NCBI GenBank assembly: GCA_008015235.1
Contig: SSFF01000002.1
Span: 62,001 to 126,000 of the forward strand
DNA: 64,000 nt
Reading direction: 5' to 3'
Source: Rhodoferax sp.
GTDB taxonomy: Bacteria > Pseudomonadota > Gammaproteobacteria > Burkholderiales > Burkholderiaceae_C
Part shown: piece after piece, positions 50,970 through 59,400 of the stretch
Layout of the letters: each line of letters begins with the position of its first letter
How positions within the stretch are numbered: position 1 is the stretch's first letter
Program-made: the position numbers and the translations under genes
The notes under the pieces: model-generated
What the model saw: the letters and a program-made list of their open reading frames with translations, nothing else
The model's database searches: none
Told to the model about the DNA's origin: nothing

Positions 50970-51446
50970 TCAGCGGTCACCCTGCGCACTTCCCGAAGTC
51001 TCTGGCCCGGAGACAGCCTTGGCCGCGGGCACTTTGCGCTGCCTGAGCGTTTGCGGCCCCAAGGTCCCGTCCGCTGCTGCCTTCAGCAGGCGCTGGAACG
51101 AAGGACATTGCATGTGGCTCGGTGCGGGGCATTCCGCTGCATGGCGCAGTCCGTCGCGCATGGCGCGCAGACGACGGATCATGGAATCGAGCTGTTCCGC
51201 CTTGGTCGCCAACATTGTGCGGTCGATGTTTGGCTGCCTTTCGGCCGAGAACATCTGAGATATCTCTTCAAGCGAGAAACCAGCAGCCTGTCCCAGCGAC
51301 ACCAGCGCCAGCTGCTCTAGTACCCCCGGATCGAAGCGTCTGCGCAGCCCCTGCCGCCCCACGGAGGCAATCAGGCCGCGCTCCTCGTAGTAGCGCAAGG
51401 TTGATGCCGGCAGTCCGCTGCGCTTGGAAACCTCGGAAATATCCAT
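50970..51446 (-). CDS. MerR-family transcriptional regulator
   Basis: 158 aa from MDISEVSKRSGLPASTLRYYEERGLI, the classic MerR winged-helix start (DISEVSKRSG, LRYYEERGLIASVGRQGLRRRFD). Then a dimerisation helix (RTMLATKAEQLDSMIRRLRAMRDGLRHAAE), followed by CPAPSHMQCPSFQRLL with two Cys that may form the metal/redox site, and a basic Lys/Arg tail. It is divergent from the DUF2938 operon over 84 bases. The intervening sequence has a promoter with a 19-base spacer, so the regulator probably activates that operon. The inducer is unknown. Confidence 0.92.
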   Translation of the reverse strand: MDISEVSKRSGLPASTLRYYEERGLIASVGRQGLRRRFDPGVLEQLALVSLGQAAGFSLEEISQMFSAERQPNIDRTMLATKAEQLDSMIRRLRAMRDGLRHAAECPAPSHMQCPSFQRLLKAAADGTLGPQTLRQRKVPAAKAVSGPETSGSAQGDR

Positions 51447-51460
51447 CTTCAAAAAATGTC

Positions 51461-51491
51461 TTGACTTCAAGTTGACTTGAATTTGCATACT
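51461..51491 (+). promoter_or_regulatory. MerR-type promoter with dyad in a 19-bp spacer
   Basis: TTGACT (-35, 51461-51466) and CATACT (-10, 51486-51491) are 19 bases apart, longer than usual, with a perfect 6-4-6 dyad (TTCAAG-TTGA-CTTGAA, 51466-51481) between them. This is the layout on which MerR activators work by twisting the spacer. It should drive the operon starting at 51531. Confidence 0.85.
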
Positions 51492-51530
51492 GAATGCACT
51501 CACTCGGTTTGTCAACACGAAAGGCAAGAA

Positions 51531-52037
51531 ATGACACCACTCGACGACCCCATTCTCCGCATCGTTGCACTTGGTGCAGGGGCAACGGCAACCATGGACT
51601 TGTGGCAGGTGGCCCTCCGCTTCGTTGGCGTTCCCGCATCCAACTTCGGATTGCTCGGACGCTGGATCGGACACATGGCGCGCGGGCAATGGAGCCATGT
51701 CGCCATCGCCCAGGCTGCTCCCGTCCGAGGTGAGCACTCCATTGGCTGGACCGCACATTACCTGGTAGGAATTGCGTTTGCCGCGGCGTGGACCGGGCTG
51801 GCGGGCACGCCATGGCTGCTCGCGCCAACCCTGTGCCCTGCGCTGCTGTTCGGCATTGGAACCGTCCTCTTCCCCTTGCTGGTGATGCAACCTGCCATGG
51901 GCGCCGGCATGGCCGCGACACGGACGCCAGCCCCCCTGCGCAACAGCCTCAAGAGCCTGGTCAACCACACCGTCTTCGGGTTCGGGCTGTATCTCTCGGC
52001 CTGGGCCATTTCACACACCCTCGGGCAGATCGCCTGA
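51531..52037 (+). CDS. DUF2938 membrane protein
   Basis: 168 aa. Five or so hydrophobic segments: LRIVALGAGATATMDLWQVAL near residue 9-30, YLVGIAFAAAWTGLAG near 80, LLAPTLCPALLFGIGTVLFPLLVMQPAMGAGM near 105-135 and FGFGLYLSAWAISHTLG at the end. DUF2938 members are uncharacterised membrane proteins. It starts at MTPLDDP, and is the first gene of the MerR-controlled operon, followed 31 bases later by a flavodoxin-like gene. Function unknown. Confidence 0.85.
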   Translation: MTPLDDPILRIVALGAGATATMDLWQVALRFVGVPASNFGLLGRWIGHMARGQWSHVAIAQAAPVRGEHSIGWTAHYLVGIAFAAAWTGLAGTPWLLAPTLCPALLFGIGTVLFPLLVMQPAMGAGMAATRTPAPLRNSLKSLVNHTVFGFGLYLSAWAISHTLGQIA

Positions 52038-52068
52038 GTTCATTTCATCATTCATAGGAGTACCCAAG

Positions 52069-52650
52069 ATGAAGAAGATCGCAGTCATATTCCATAGCGG
52101 ACAAGGCAACACCGCCCACTTTGCGGAAGGTGTCGCCAAGGGCGCGCGCAGTGTCCCCGACGTCGACGTCGAACTGGTTCGTGCAGAAACCATCAGCACT
52201 GATCCCGACCTGCTTCTGGCGTTCGACGCCTTCGTCCTCGGATCGCCAACCTACCTGGGCGGCGTCAGTGGCATCTTCAAGACCTTCTTGGATTCCACGG
52301 GTGGTCTCTGGCGCAACCAGAAACTCAAAGGCAAGCTCGCCTGCGGATTTACCGTCTCCGCGCTCCCCTCCGGGGACAAGCAATCCACACTCAACGCCAT
52401 GTTCACCTTTGCCATGCAGCACGGGATGGTCTGGGTGGGCAATCCCTTCCTGCCCGAACAGCAGCGCGGCGTGCCTTACGAACATGCCTTGAACCGCCTG
52501 GGCTCCTGGAGTGGTTTCATGGCACAGGCTGGTCACTCGAATGGGGGGAACTCCTATGCCCCAGGCGATGAACGGACGGCCTTTGCCTTCGGACAAAACT
52601 TCGCCAACGTGCTCCTGCGCATGTCCGCCCAGGTCGAGGAGGTGCTGTGA
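52069..52650 (+). CDS. Flavodoxin-fold NAD(P)H oxidoreductase (WrbA-like)
   Basis: 193 aa. Flavodoxin-like FMN protein: KKIAVIFHSGQGNTAHFAEGVAKGA is the phosphate-binding loop, and DAFVLGSPTYLGGVSGIFKTFLD is the second FMN loop; SWSGFMAQAGHSNGG is typical near residue 150. It would reduce quinones or flavin with NAD(P)H and is a candidate for protection against electrophilic or oxidant stress. Its place in a MerR-regulated operon fits that. AGGAGTACCCAAG precedes the ATG. The next gene begins at TGATG, one base overlap. Confidence 0.9.
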   Translation: MKKIAVIFHSGQGNTAHFAEGVAKGARSVPDVDVELVRAETISTDPDLLLAFDAFVLGSPTYLGGVSGIFKTFLDSTGGLWRNQKLKGKLACGFTVSALPSGDKQSTLNAMFTFAMQHGMVWVGNPFLPEQQRGVPYEHALNRLGSWSGFMAQAGHSNGGNSYAPGDERTAFAFGQNFANVLLRMSAQVEEVL

Positions 52651-52883
52651 TGTTGCCCGCACGCTTCTTTCCCGCCGTTTTCGCCTTCCTCCTTTCGGGC
52701 TTGATGTCATTGATCGTCTCGGGCATATCCACCTTGCGTGTGTCGGGACTGGCTCCCAACTTCCTGGAAATGTGGACCGGGGCATGGTTGATGGCCTGGG
52801 TGATCGCCTTTCCCACGGTGCTGGTAGTGGCGCCGTTTACCAGGCGCATCGCACAACGCCTGGTGGGCACACCGGCAGGGTAA
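52650..52883 (+). CDS. DUF2798 small membrane protein
   Basis: 77 aa, two transmembrane helices (residues 4-27, [21 protein letters not shown]; residues 43-65, [22 protein letters not shown]) joined by a short loop, matching DUF2798. It overlaps the flavodoxin-like stop by one base (TGATG), so translation is coupled. A GTG three bases upstream is also possible. Function unknown; third gene of the MerR-controlled operon. Confidence 0.85.
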   Translation: MLPARFFPAVFAFLLSGLMSLIVSGISTLRVSGLAPNFLEMWTGAWLMAWVIAFPTVLVVAPFTRRIAQRLVGTPAG

Positions 52884-52916
52884 GTACAACGGACAGCAAC
52901 AGCCGTCGGGTCCATG

Positions 52917-52948
52917 GCGCGGCTTTGGGGCGCTTTCCAGAGCCGCGC
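52917..52948 (+). terminator. Hairpin after the MerR-controlled operon
   Basis: GCGCGGCT/AGCCGCGC, an 8-bp perfect stem with a 16-base loop, 33 bases past the DUF2798 stop. It lacks a T-run, so termination is weak or Rho-assisted at best. No other feature in the 160-base gap before glpQ. Confidence 0.35.
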
Positions 52949-53043
52949 TTGCGCGGAATGCAACATCACAAGCTTGTCACGCTTTCGTCACAAGCCCCCG
53001 CCATCATCGGCCGCTTGTTCCACCACCCCTCGCGGGAAGTTCC

Positions 53044-54219
53044 ATGACCACGATGCGTTTTTCTTCCACAGCTGTTGCCCTGTCCATCGCCGCCCTGCTG
53101 TCGGCCTGCGCCACCACTGGCTCGCAGACTTCCGCCTACCCCACGCTGGGCGGCGCCAAACCGCTGGTCATTGGCCACCGGGGCGCCAGCGGCTACCTGC
53201 CTGAGCACACGCTGGAAGCCTACCGCCTCGCCATCGAGCAAGGGGCGGACTTCATCGAACCCGATGTCGTGGTCACAAAGGACGGCCAGCTCGTGGCGCG
53301 CCACGAACCCAACATCACCGCTACCACCGACGTGGCCGAACGCCCCGAATTTGCCAAGCGCAAGACCACGCGCGAAGTGGACGGTGTGAAGGAAACCGGC
53401 TGGTTTGTCACCGACTTCACCCTGGCCGAGCTGCGCACCCTGCGTGCCAAACAGGCCAATGCAGCCCGAAGCAAGGCGCATGACGGCAAGTACCTGGTGC
53501 CGACCCTCAAGGAAATTCTGGACCTGGCCAAGGAAGAATCGGCCAAGCGTGGCCGCACCATCGGCGTCTACCCCGAGACCAAGCACCCGTCCTACCACGT
53601 GACCGAAGGCCTGCTGATCGAGCCACGCCTGCTCAAGCTGCTGGCCGAATACGGCTACACCAAGAAGGACTCGCCGGTCATCATCCAGTCTTTCGAAGTC
53701 TCGAACCTGAAGGAAATGCGCAGCCAGACCCAGGTGCGACTGGTCCAGCTCATCGATGGCGACGATGTGGACGCCAAGGGCAACGTGACACTGGCCGCCC
53801 CCTTCGACAAACCCTATGACTTTGCCCTGGTGAAGGACAAGCGCACCTTCAAGGACATGCTCACGCCCGCCGGTCTGGCCGAAATCCGGACCTATGCCGA
53901 CGGCATTGGCCCCTGGAAGCCCTACCTGGCCAGCGCCGCACAGGTGATGGGCGCAGACGGCAAACCCAAGGACCTCAATGGCGACGGCAAGATCAGCGAT
54001 GCCGACCGAGTTGCCCTGCCGCCCACCGACGTGGTGAAGAACGCCCACGCTGCCGGCCTGTTTGTGCACGCCTACACCTTCCGCAGCGAAGCCCCGGGCC
54101 TGGTATCCGACTACAAGGGTGACCCCAAGGCAGAGTACAAGCGCTTCTTTGCGCTGGGTGTGGACGGCGTGTTCAGCGACTTCCCCGACACCGCCAAGGC
54201 GGCTCGCGACGGCATGTAA
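53044..54219 (+). CDS. glpQ: Glycerophosphodiester phosphodiesterase, lipoprotein
   Basis: 391 aa. Hydrolyses glycerophosphodiesters to glycerol-3-phosphate and an alcohol. Lipoprotein signal: [19 protein letters not shown] with lipobox LSAC (Cys near 21). Catalytic motifs: [50 protein letters not shown] with GHRG, EPD (metal) and HE residues as in E. coli GlpQ; near the end FVHAYTFR and [11 protein letters not shown]. No glpT gene is adjacent. It stands alone after the MerR-controlled operon. Confidence 0.93.
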   Translation: MTTMRFSSTAVALSIAALLSACATTGSQTSAYPTLGGAKPLVIGHRGASGYLPEHTLEAYRLAIEQGADFIEPDVVVTKDGQLVARHEPNITATTDVAERPEFAKRKTTREVDGVKETGWFVTDFTLAELRTLRAKQANAARSKAHDGKYLVPTLKEILDLAKEESAKRGRTIGVYPETKHPSYHVTEGLLIEPRLLKLLAEYGYTKKDSPVIIQSFEVSNLKEMRSQTQVRLVQLIDGDDVDAKGNVTLAAPFDKPYDFALVKDKRTFKDMLTPAGLAEIRTYADGIGPWKPYLASAAQVMGADGKPKDLNGDGKISDADRVALPPTDVVKNAHAAGLFVHAYTFRSEAPGLVSDYKGDPKAEYKRFFALGVDGVFSDFPDTAKAARDGM

Positions 54220-54300
54220 GCCCGTCACCCGACCCGGCGCCCAGTGCGGTACCGGGTCGGTGCCCTCTTCTGATTGCGGGTGGATGTATCGGGGAGAAAC

Positions 54301-54358
54301 TTACTATCTATTTTGTAGCTTAGTAGGCAATATTCATGCGGGCCAGGGGCTGTTTTAC
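54301..54358 (+). repeat. Dispersed repeat, copy I, after glpQ
   Basis: TTACTAT-CTATTTT-GTAGC stem-loop, TAGGCA, ATATTCATGCGGGCC, AGGGGCTGTTTTACC. In the same orientation as glpQ, 81 bases after its stop. Its tail holds the stop codon of the opposing ankyrin gene (54355-54357). Confidence 0.85.
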
Positions 54359-54738
54359 CTGTATTCCTGGCTGCTGCTCAAACCCACCCAGCGCCGCCAG
54401 GACCAGCGATTGGGGGCGGCCTCTGGGCCGTTCGCTGTGGCATCCACCAGGCCCAGGTCCGTCAAACGTTGCTCCACTGAGGCCAGACCCGCCTGGCGGG
54501 CCGCCTGCAGGGGGCGCATCCCATCCAGCGCTGAAAACTGGTCGGGTTGGGCTCCATGGTCCAGCAGAGTGTGGGCCACAGCTTCCTGGCGGGACAACAG
54601 GGCTGCCACCAGCACGGTGCCGGAATACTCGGGGTGGATGTAATTGACATCGACGCCCGCACCCAGGTGATAGCGCACCAGGTCCAGATCGCCCGCACAG
54701 GCGGCGTCAAAGAGTTCTTTCCAGTTTCCAGAGGACAT
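54355..54738 (-). CDS. Ankyrin-repeat protein
   Basis: 127 aa from MSSGNWKELFDAACAGDLDLV. Two or three ankyrin repeats cover residues 5-90: WKELFDAACAGDLDLVRYHLGAGVDVNYIHPEYSG, TVLVAALLSRQEAVAHTLLDHGAQPDQFS, ALDGMRPLQAARQAGLASVEQRLTDLG. No signal peptide; cytoplasmic, protein-protein contact. The partner is unknown. A GTG at 54750 could extend it by four codons. The C-terminal codons and stop lie in dispersed repeat I. Confidence 0.8.
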   Translation of the reverse strand: MSSGNWKELFDAACAGDLDLVRYHLGAGVDVNYIHPEYSGTVLVAALLSRQEAVAHTLLDHGAQPDQFSALDGMRPLQAARQAGLASVEQRLTDLGLVDATANGPEAAPNRWSWRRWVGLSSSQEYR

Positions 54739-54877
54739 GGGGCGGTGCACTCCACACAGGTTTCACAGGGCTGCACAACGCTGCAACCGGGTGGTGTCGG
54801 GCACGGGTGTAGCTGGCGTCGGCCGCGGCAGTGTAGTCAGACTGCGAATGCCCGGACTGTCACGCAGGGCATGTCCC

Positions 54878-55195
54878 CTACAGGCTGTAGTCGCGCTCCA
54901 CCCTGGCGATGCGGGTGGTGAAGGCGCCGTACCACTGGGCCCGCCCCAGACGCTGGGCTTCCAGGTGCTCGGCGTTGGCCTTCCAGGCGCGGATGGACTC
55001 CAGGTCTTTCCAGTACGACACCGTGATGCCCACCTCATTGCGCGCCGACTCGGCCCCCAGGAAGCCAGGCTGCTGGCTTGCAAGCTCCACCATGCGCTCG
55101 GCCATGGCCCCCTAGCCGTGGTCTCCCTCGGTGCGTGTGCTGGTGAAGATGACCGCGTAGTACGGAGGGGGTGGGGTTTGGGCGATCAAGGGCAT
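54878..55195 (-). pseudogene. Antibiotic-biosynthesis monooxygenase (ABM) gene broken by an amber codon
   Basis: A 105-codon frame gives MPLIAQTPPPPYYAVIFTS (beta strand 1), TRTEGDHG, then a TAG (plus 55112-55114, codon 28), then GAMAERMVELASQQPGFLGAESARNEVGITVSYWKDLESIRAWK to the end. The family has a Tyr-like residue here, so one base change from TAC/TAT to TAG explains it. The rest of the frame is undamaged, so the change is recent or suppressed. Re-start at the ATG three codons later (55105) would lose strand 1, which ABM folds need. It begins 10 bases after the stop of the upstream exported protein, as an operon. Confidence 0.8.
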
Positions 55196-55205
55196 AAGAA
55201 CTCCA

Positions 55206-55649
55206 TCATTTCCCGGTCATGGCGCGTTCCAGTTTCTTGGGGTCCACATACTTCATGTAGCCCATGACACTGGCGCTGACCTCGGGGTTGGTCATCAGCT
55301 CTTGCACGGCAATGCGGCCCAGGCTGCTGAAAGCGGCTTCGAAGCCCTTGGGGCCATCGACCTGCATCGCGTTGCGCGCCTCCATGCGACAGTCTTCGCT
55401 GATCAGACGCGAAATCAGCTGACCGACCGTCTGGTCGCTGGCGGCGCGAGCGGCAGGGGGGACCGTTGCCAGATCCTTGAGCGCAGGGTGAACCGACATC
55501 GCGGAGAACATCCAGCGCACCAGCTCCTTGCGCTCTTTGCCATTGGTGTGGTCTGACAAGCACCCAGCCAGCGTGTCGGACGTGGATTGTGCTGCAGCAA
55601 AACCGGCATACCCGAGCATCGTGGCTAACAACAACTTCTTGAAATCCAT
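55206..55649 (-). CDS. Exported hypothetical protein
   Basis: 147 aa from MDFKKLLLATMLGYAGFAAAQ, a signal peptide with cleavage after AAAQ (about residue 21). The mature part is helical with two Cys (LAGCLSDHTNGKERKELVRWMFSAMS and SEDCRMEARNAM) and the end NPEVSASVMGYMKYVDPKKLERAM. Not a family I can name with certainty. Start chosen over an ATG ten codons earlier because it gives the signal peptide. Upstream of the broken monooxygenase gene, and 42 bases after the uvrD stop, all on the minus strand. Confidence 0.75.
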   Translation of the reverse strand: MDFKKLLLATMLGYAGFAAAQSTSDTLAGCLSDHTNGKERKELVRWMFSAMSVHPALKDLATVPPAARAASDQTVGQLISRLISEDCRMEARNAMQVDGPKGFEAAFSSLGRIAVQELMTNPEVSASVMGYMKYVDPKKLERAMTGK

Positions 55650-55691
55650 GGAGAACCTTTCATTGGAAAGAAAAAGCATTCAGGGCGACGG

Positions 55692-58082
55692 TCACACCGG
55701 TGTGAGCTTGGCCACGCTCAGCGCCAGCCATTTGGCGCCGTGGCGCGGGAAGTCGATGTGGGCGCGGGCATCTGCACCCACGCCTTCGATGGCGAGCACG
55801 GTGCCTTCGCCAAATTTGTTGTGGAACACCTTCTGGCCTTTCCTGAAGCCGGTGTCCGACTCGGTCTTGCGCGCCACTTCGGGCAACTTTTCAGTGCCGA
55901 ATTGCACACCAGCCCGCGCAGAATATGCGGAGGCAGCTCCTGAATTCGTAGCATAGCCGCCACCCCAACTGCGTTGCGCCGTCATCGGATTCAGCGCAGC
56001 GGTGCGGGGGCTGAGCCACTTCAGACACTCGTCGGGCAGCTCGTCGAGAAAGCGGCTGCTGGGGTTGTAGCGGGTCTGGCCGTGCAGCATGCGGGTTTGC
56101 GCCAGCGTCAGGTACAGGCGCTTGCGCGCCCGTGTGATGGCCACGTACATGAGGCGGCGTTCTTCCTCCAGACCGTCGCGGTCGTTCATGGAATTTTCGT
56201 GCGGGAACAGGCCCTCTTCCAGGCCCGTGATGAACACGCAGTCAAACTCCAGGCCCTTGGCCGAGTGCACGGTCATGAGCTGGATGGCTTCCTGCCCGGC
56301 CTGGGCCATGTTGTCACCCGCTTCCAGCGCGGCGTGGGTCAGGAAGGCGGCCAGCGGCGACAGGGTTTCGCCGGTGTCGCCGACCTCTCCCGCATCCATG
56401 CTCTCTGGCACTGCTGCCGCGGCCTGTGCAGCCGGGCTGCGCGCCGCGGCTTCCATGCCCGGCGCTTCGCGGCCAAAGCCCTCCTGCATGACAAAGCTCT
56501 CGGCGGCGTTGACCAGTTCTTCCAGGTTCTCCAGCCGGTCCTCGCCTTCCTTGTCCAGGCGGTAGTGCTCGATGAGGCCGCTGTGCTCCAGCACCAGCTT
56601 CACGATTTCGCTTAAGCGCAAGTTGCCGGTCTGCTCGCGCATCACGTCCACCTTGGCCACAAAGGTGGCCATGGCAGTACCGGCACGGCCGGTGAGTGAG
56701 CTTACGGCGTCGTGCAACGAGCAGCCCAGGTCGCGGGCAATGTCTTGCAGCTGCTCGACCGAGCGCGCTCCGATGCCGCGTGCCGGAAAGTTCACCACAC
56801 GCAGGAAGCTGGTGTCGTCGTTGGGGTTCTCCAGCAGGCGCAGGTAGGCCAGTGCGTGCTTGATTTCGGCGCGTTCGAAGAAGCGCAGGCCGCCGTACAC
56901 GCGGTAGGGCAAGCCAGCGTTGAACAGCGAGGTTTCCACCACCCGGCTTTGCGCGTTGGAGCGGTAGAGGATCGCAATTTCGTTCTTGGGCACGTCGTCG
57001 CGCACCAGCTGCTTGATCTCATCCACCACCCAGCGCGCTTCGTCAAAGTCGCTGGGGTTGGACACCACGCGCACCGGTTCGCCCGCCCCCTGGTCGGTGC
57101 GCAGGTTCTTGCCCAGGCGGTTGGCGTTGTGGCCGATGAGGGCATTGGCCGAATCGAGGATGTTGCTGAAGGAGCGGTAGTTCTGCTCCAGCTTGATCTG
57201 GTGGCGCACACCGAACTCGCGCACAAAGTCGGCCATGTTGCCCACGCGTGCGCCGCGGAAGGCGTAGATGCTCTGGTCGTCGTCGCCCACGGCCAGTACC
57301 GAACCGGCATCGACCACGCGGCCCTCGGGCTCGCTCTGCCCCGCCAGCAGCTTGATCCAGGCGTACTGCAGCTTGTTGGTGTCCTGGAACTCGTCGATCA
57401 GGATGTGGCGGAAACGGCGCTGGTAGTGGGCGCGGATCGGGTCGTTGTCGCGCAGCAGCTCAAACGAGCGCAGCATCAGCTCGCCAAAGTCGACCACGCC
57501 TTCGCGCTGGCATTGCTCCTCGTAGAGCTGGTACAGCTCCACCTTGCGGCGCGTGTCGGGGTCGCGCGCGTCCACGTTGTGCGGGCGCAGGCCATCTTCC
57601 TTGCAGCCAGCGATGAACCACGCCAGCTGCTTCGGGGGAAAGCGCTCGTCGTCCACGTTGTGCTGCTTGCACAGGCGCTTGATGGCGGAGAGTTGATCTT
57701 GCGTGTCGAGAATCTGGAACGATTGCGGCAGATTTGCCAGCTTGTAATGGGCGCGCAGAAAGCGGTTGCACAGGCCGTGAAAGGTGCCTATCCACATGCC
57801 GCGCGCGTTGATGGGCAGCATGGCCTGCAGGCGCGTGAGCATTTCCTTGGCGGCCTTGTTGGTGAAGGTCACGGCCAGGATGCCCGCAGGCGACACCAGC
57901 CCCTGGCTCAGCAGCCAGGCAATGCGCGTGGTCAACACCCGCGTCTTGCCGGAACCGGCCCCAGCCAGAATGAGCGCGTGCTCGTCGGGCAGGGTGACTG
58001 CCGCGCTTTGTTCAGGGTTGAGGCCCTGGAGCAGGGGCGAAAGGTCGGAATGCTGGGTAGGCGCAAAAAGGGAAGAATGCAT
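55692..58082 (-). CDS. uvrD: DNA helicase II (UvrD)
   Basis: 796 aa from [14 protein letters not shown]. 3'-5' superfamily 1 helicase for mismatch and excision repair. Motifs: [14 protein letters not shown] (I), [12 protein letters not shown] (Ia), [18 protein letters not shown] (II), [13 protein letters not shown] (III), [13 protein letters not shown] (IV), [27 protein letters not shown] (V) and [19 protein letters not shown] (VI). C-terminal tudor-like tail ([22 protein letters not shown]) marks UvrD rather than Rep. Residues 711-724 ([14 protein letters not shown]), in the linker ahead of that tail, are encoded by a dispersed repeat copy. An Ala-rich insertion lies near residue 570. Confidence 0.95.
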   Translation of the reverse strand: MHSSLFAPTQHSDLSPLLQGLNPEQSAAVTLPDEHALILAGAGSGKTRVLTTRIAWLLSQGLVSPAGILAVTFTNKAAKEMLTRLQAMLPINARGMWIGTFHGLCNRFLRAHYKLANLPQSFQILDTQDQLSAIKRLCKQHNVDDERFPPKQLAWFIAGCKEDGLRPHNVDARDPDTRRKVELYQLYEEQCQREGVVDFGELMLRSFELLRDNDPIRAHYQRRFRHILIDEFQDTNKLQYAWIKLLAGQSEPEGRVVDAGSVLAVGDDDQSIYAFRGARVGNMADFVREFGVRHQIKLEQNYRSFSNILDSANALIGHNANRLGKNLRTDQGAGEPVRVVSNPSDFDEARWVVDEIKQLVRDDVPKNEIAILYRSNAQSRVVETSLFNAGLPYRVYGGLRFFERAEIKHALAYLRLLENPNDDTSFLRVVNFPARGIGARSVEQLQDIARDLGCSLHDAVSSLTGRAGTAMATFVAKVDVMREQTGNLRLSEIVKLVLEHSGLIEHYRLDKEGEDRLENLEELVNAAESFVMQEGFGREAPGMEAAARSPAAQAAAAVPESMDAGEVGDTGETLSPLAAFLTHAALEAGDNMAQAGQEAIQLMTVHSAKGLEFDCVFITGLEEGLFPHENSMNDRDGLEEERRLMYVAITRARKRLYLTLAQTRMLHGQTRYNPSSRFLDELPDECLKWLSPRTAALNPMTAQRSWGGGYATNSGAASAYSARAGVQFGTEKLPEVARKTESDTGFRKGQKVFHNKFGEGTVLAIEGVGADARAHIDFPRHGAKWLALSVAKLTPV
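55911..55955 (-). repeat. Dispersed repeat, copy K, inside uvrD
   Basis: Minus strand: GCTAC-GAATTCAGGAGC, then CCTCCGCATATTCTGCGCGGGCT. Matches comEC copy C and intergenic copy D in the TTCAGGAG segment and the CGGGC tail. Co-oriented with uvrD, frame GCT = codon 711; reads A-T-N-S-G then Ala-rich, just as copy C does. Confidence 0.8.
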
Positions 58083-58153
58083 GGGGTGATTGTAGGAATG
58101 GCCGCCCCTGCGGTGCCCATGGAAATAAAACCCAGATACACAAAAGCGCGATT

Positions 58154-58163
58154 TTGTATACAA
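58154..58163. promoter_or_regulatory. TTGTATACAA palindrome upstream of guaC
   Basis: A perfect 10-bp palindrome in the 219-base divergent region between uvrD and guaC, containing a -10-like TATACA. No -35 at the right distance is clear. It is a candidate operator or core promoter for guaC. Confidence 0.4.
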
Positions 58164-58169
58164 TCAATC

Positions 58170-58204
58170 ACCGGGCCCAAGCATTTGGCAGCCCGGTTTT
58201 TTGT
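58170..58204 (+). terminator. Intrinsic terminator in the guaC leader (attenuator-like)
   Basis: ACCGGGC/GCCCGGT (58170-58176, 58191-58197), a 7-bp perfect stem with an inner CCAA/TTGG helix, followed by TTTTTT. It points at guaC, about 98 bases before its ATG. Since uvrD is transcribed away, no upstream gene needs this terminator, so it probably cuts short transcripts entering guaC. Confidence 0.7.
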
Positions 58205-58301
58205 TGTCAGGCCCTGCCAAAGCGCTCTGGCCAACAAAGCCCGGCACCAGTCCAAGCGCCCACTTTCTCTTTGTGAAACATCGAAACTGGAGCTTGGAAC
58301 C

Positions 58302-59279
58302 ATGGAAATTTTTGACTACGACAACATCCTGCTGCTGCCCCGCAAGTGCCGCGTGGAAAGCCGCAGTGAGTGCGATGCCGGTGTAGAGCTGGGCAGCCGC
58401 AAATTTCGCCTGCCGGTGGTCCCCGCCAACATGAAGACGGTGGTGGACGAGAAAATCTGCGTCTGGCTGGCGCAGAACAACTACTTCTACGTGATGCACC
58501 GCTTCGACCTGGACAACGTCCAGTTCGTACGTGACATGCACCAGCAAGGCCTGTACGCCTCCATCTCCCTGGGCGTGAAGCAGCCCGACTACGCCACTGT
58601 GGACACGCTGGTGGCCGAGGGCCTGTGCCCCGAATACATCACCATCGACATCGCCCACGGCCATGCCGACAGCGTGAAGAACATGATCGGCTACCTGAAG
58701 GAAAAGCTGCCCCAGAGCTTTGTCATCGCCGGCAATGTGGCCACGCCCGAAGCCGTGATTGACCTGGAAAACTGGGGCGCGGACGCCACCAAGGTGGGCG
58801 TGGGCCCGGGCAAGGTCTGCATCACCAAGCTGAAAACCGGTTTCGGCACCGGCGGCTGGCAGCTCTCGGCGCTCAAGTGGTGCGCGCGCGTGGCCACCAA
58901 GCCCATCATTGCCGACGGCGGCATCCGCAGCCATGGCGACATAGCCAAGAGCATCCGCTTTGGCGCCAGCATGGTCATGATCGGCTCGCTGTTTGCGGGC
59001 CACGAAGAGTCTCCCGGCAAGACCGTCGAGGTGGACGGCCAGATCTACAAGGAATACTACGGCTCGGCCTCGGACTTCAACAAGGGCGAATACAAGCATG
59101 TGGAAGGCAAACGCATTCTGGAGCCGGTGAAGGGCAAGCTGGCCGACACGCTGATCGAGATGGAGCAGGACGTGCAAAGCTCCATTTCCTACGCTGGCGG
59201 CAAGAAGCTGATGGACATCCGCAAGGTGAACTACGTGACGTTGGGTGGCGACAACGCAGGCGAACACCTGCTGATGTAA
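58302..59279 (+). CDS. guaC: GMP reductase
   Basis: 325 aa from [20 protein letters not shown]. Reduces GMP to IMP with NADPH, linking guanine and adenine nucleotide pools. Family marks: [78 protein letters not shown] (catalytic Cys in KVCITK), [39 protein letters not shown] (phosphate binding) and [21 protein letters not shown]. It is distinguished from IMP dehydrogenase by lacking CBS domains and by the length. Transcribed divergently from uvrD behind an attenuator-like hairpin. Confidence 0.95.
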   Translation: MEIFDYDNILLLPRKCRVESRSECDAGVELGSRKFRLPVVPANMKTVVDEKICVWLAQNNYFYVMHRFDLDNVQFVRDMHQQGLYASISLGVKQPDYATVDTLVAEGLCPEYITIDIAHGHADSVKNMIGYLKEKLPQSFVIAGNVATPEAVIDLENWGADATKVGVGPGKVCITKLKTGFGTGGWQLSALKWCARVATKPIIADGGIRSHGDIAKSIRFGASMVMIGSLFAGHEESPGKTVEVDGQIYKEYYGSASDFNKGEYKHVEGKRILEPVKGKLADTLIEMEQDVQSSISYAGGKKLMDIRKVNYVTLGGDNAGEHLLM

Positions 59280-59315
59280 GCCCCACCCGCATAACCCGTC
59301 AGGGTTTCGACAGCC

Positions 59316-59356
59316 ACAGCGCTGCATGCTGCCATTTGGCCAGTCTGCAGCGCTGT
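59316..59356 (+). repeat. 11-bp perfect inverted repeat between guaC and the dehydrogenase gene
   Basis: ACAGCGCTGCA (59316-59326) and TGCAGCGCTGT (59346-59356), with a 19-base loop, 37 bases past the guaC stop. The right arm is followed by ATTCTTT, a poor T-run. It could be a weak terminator, or an operator for the next gene whose ATG is 44 bases further on. Confidence 0.45.
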
Positions 59357-59400
59357 ATTCTTTGGGGCTGGCACCCGGCGCACACCGGGCAGGAGGAACC

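Noticed and set aside
58083-58301. Purine or other known riboswitch upstream of guaC
   Set aside because: The hairpin and its loop show none of the conserved junction sequences of purine, PRPP or ppGpp riboswitches; only a terminator-like stem is seen.
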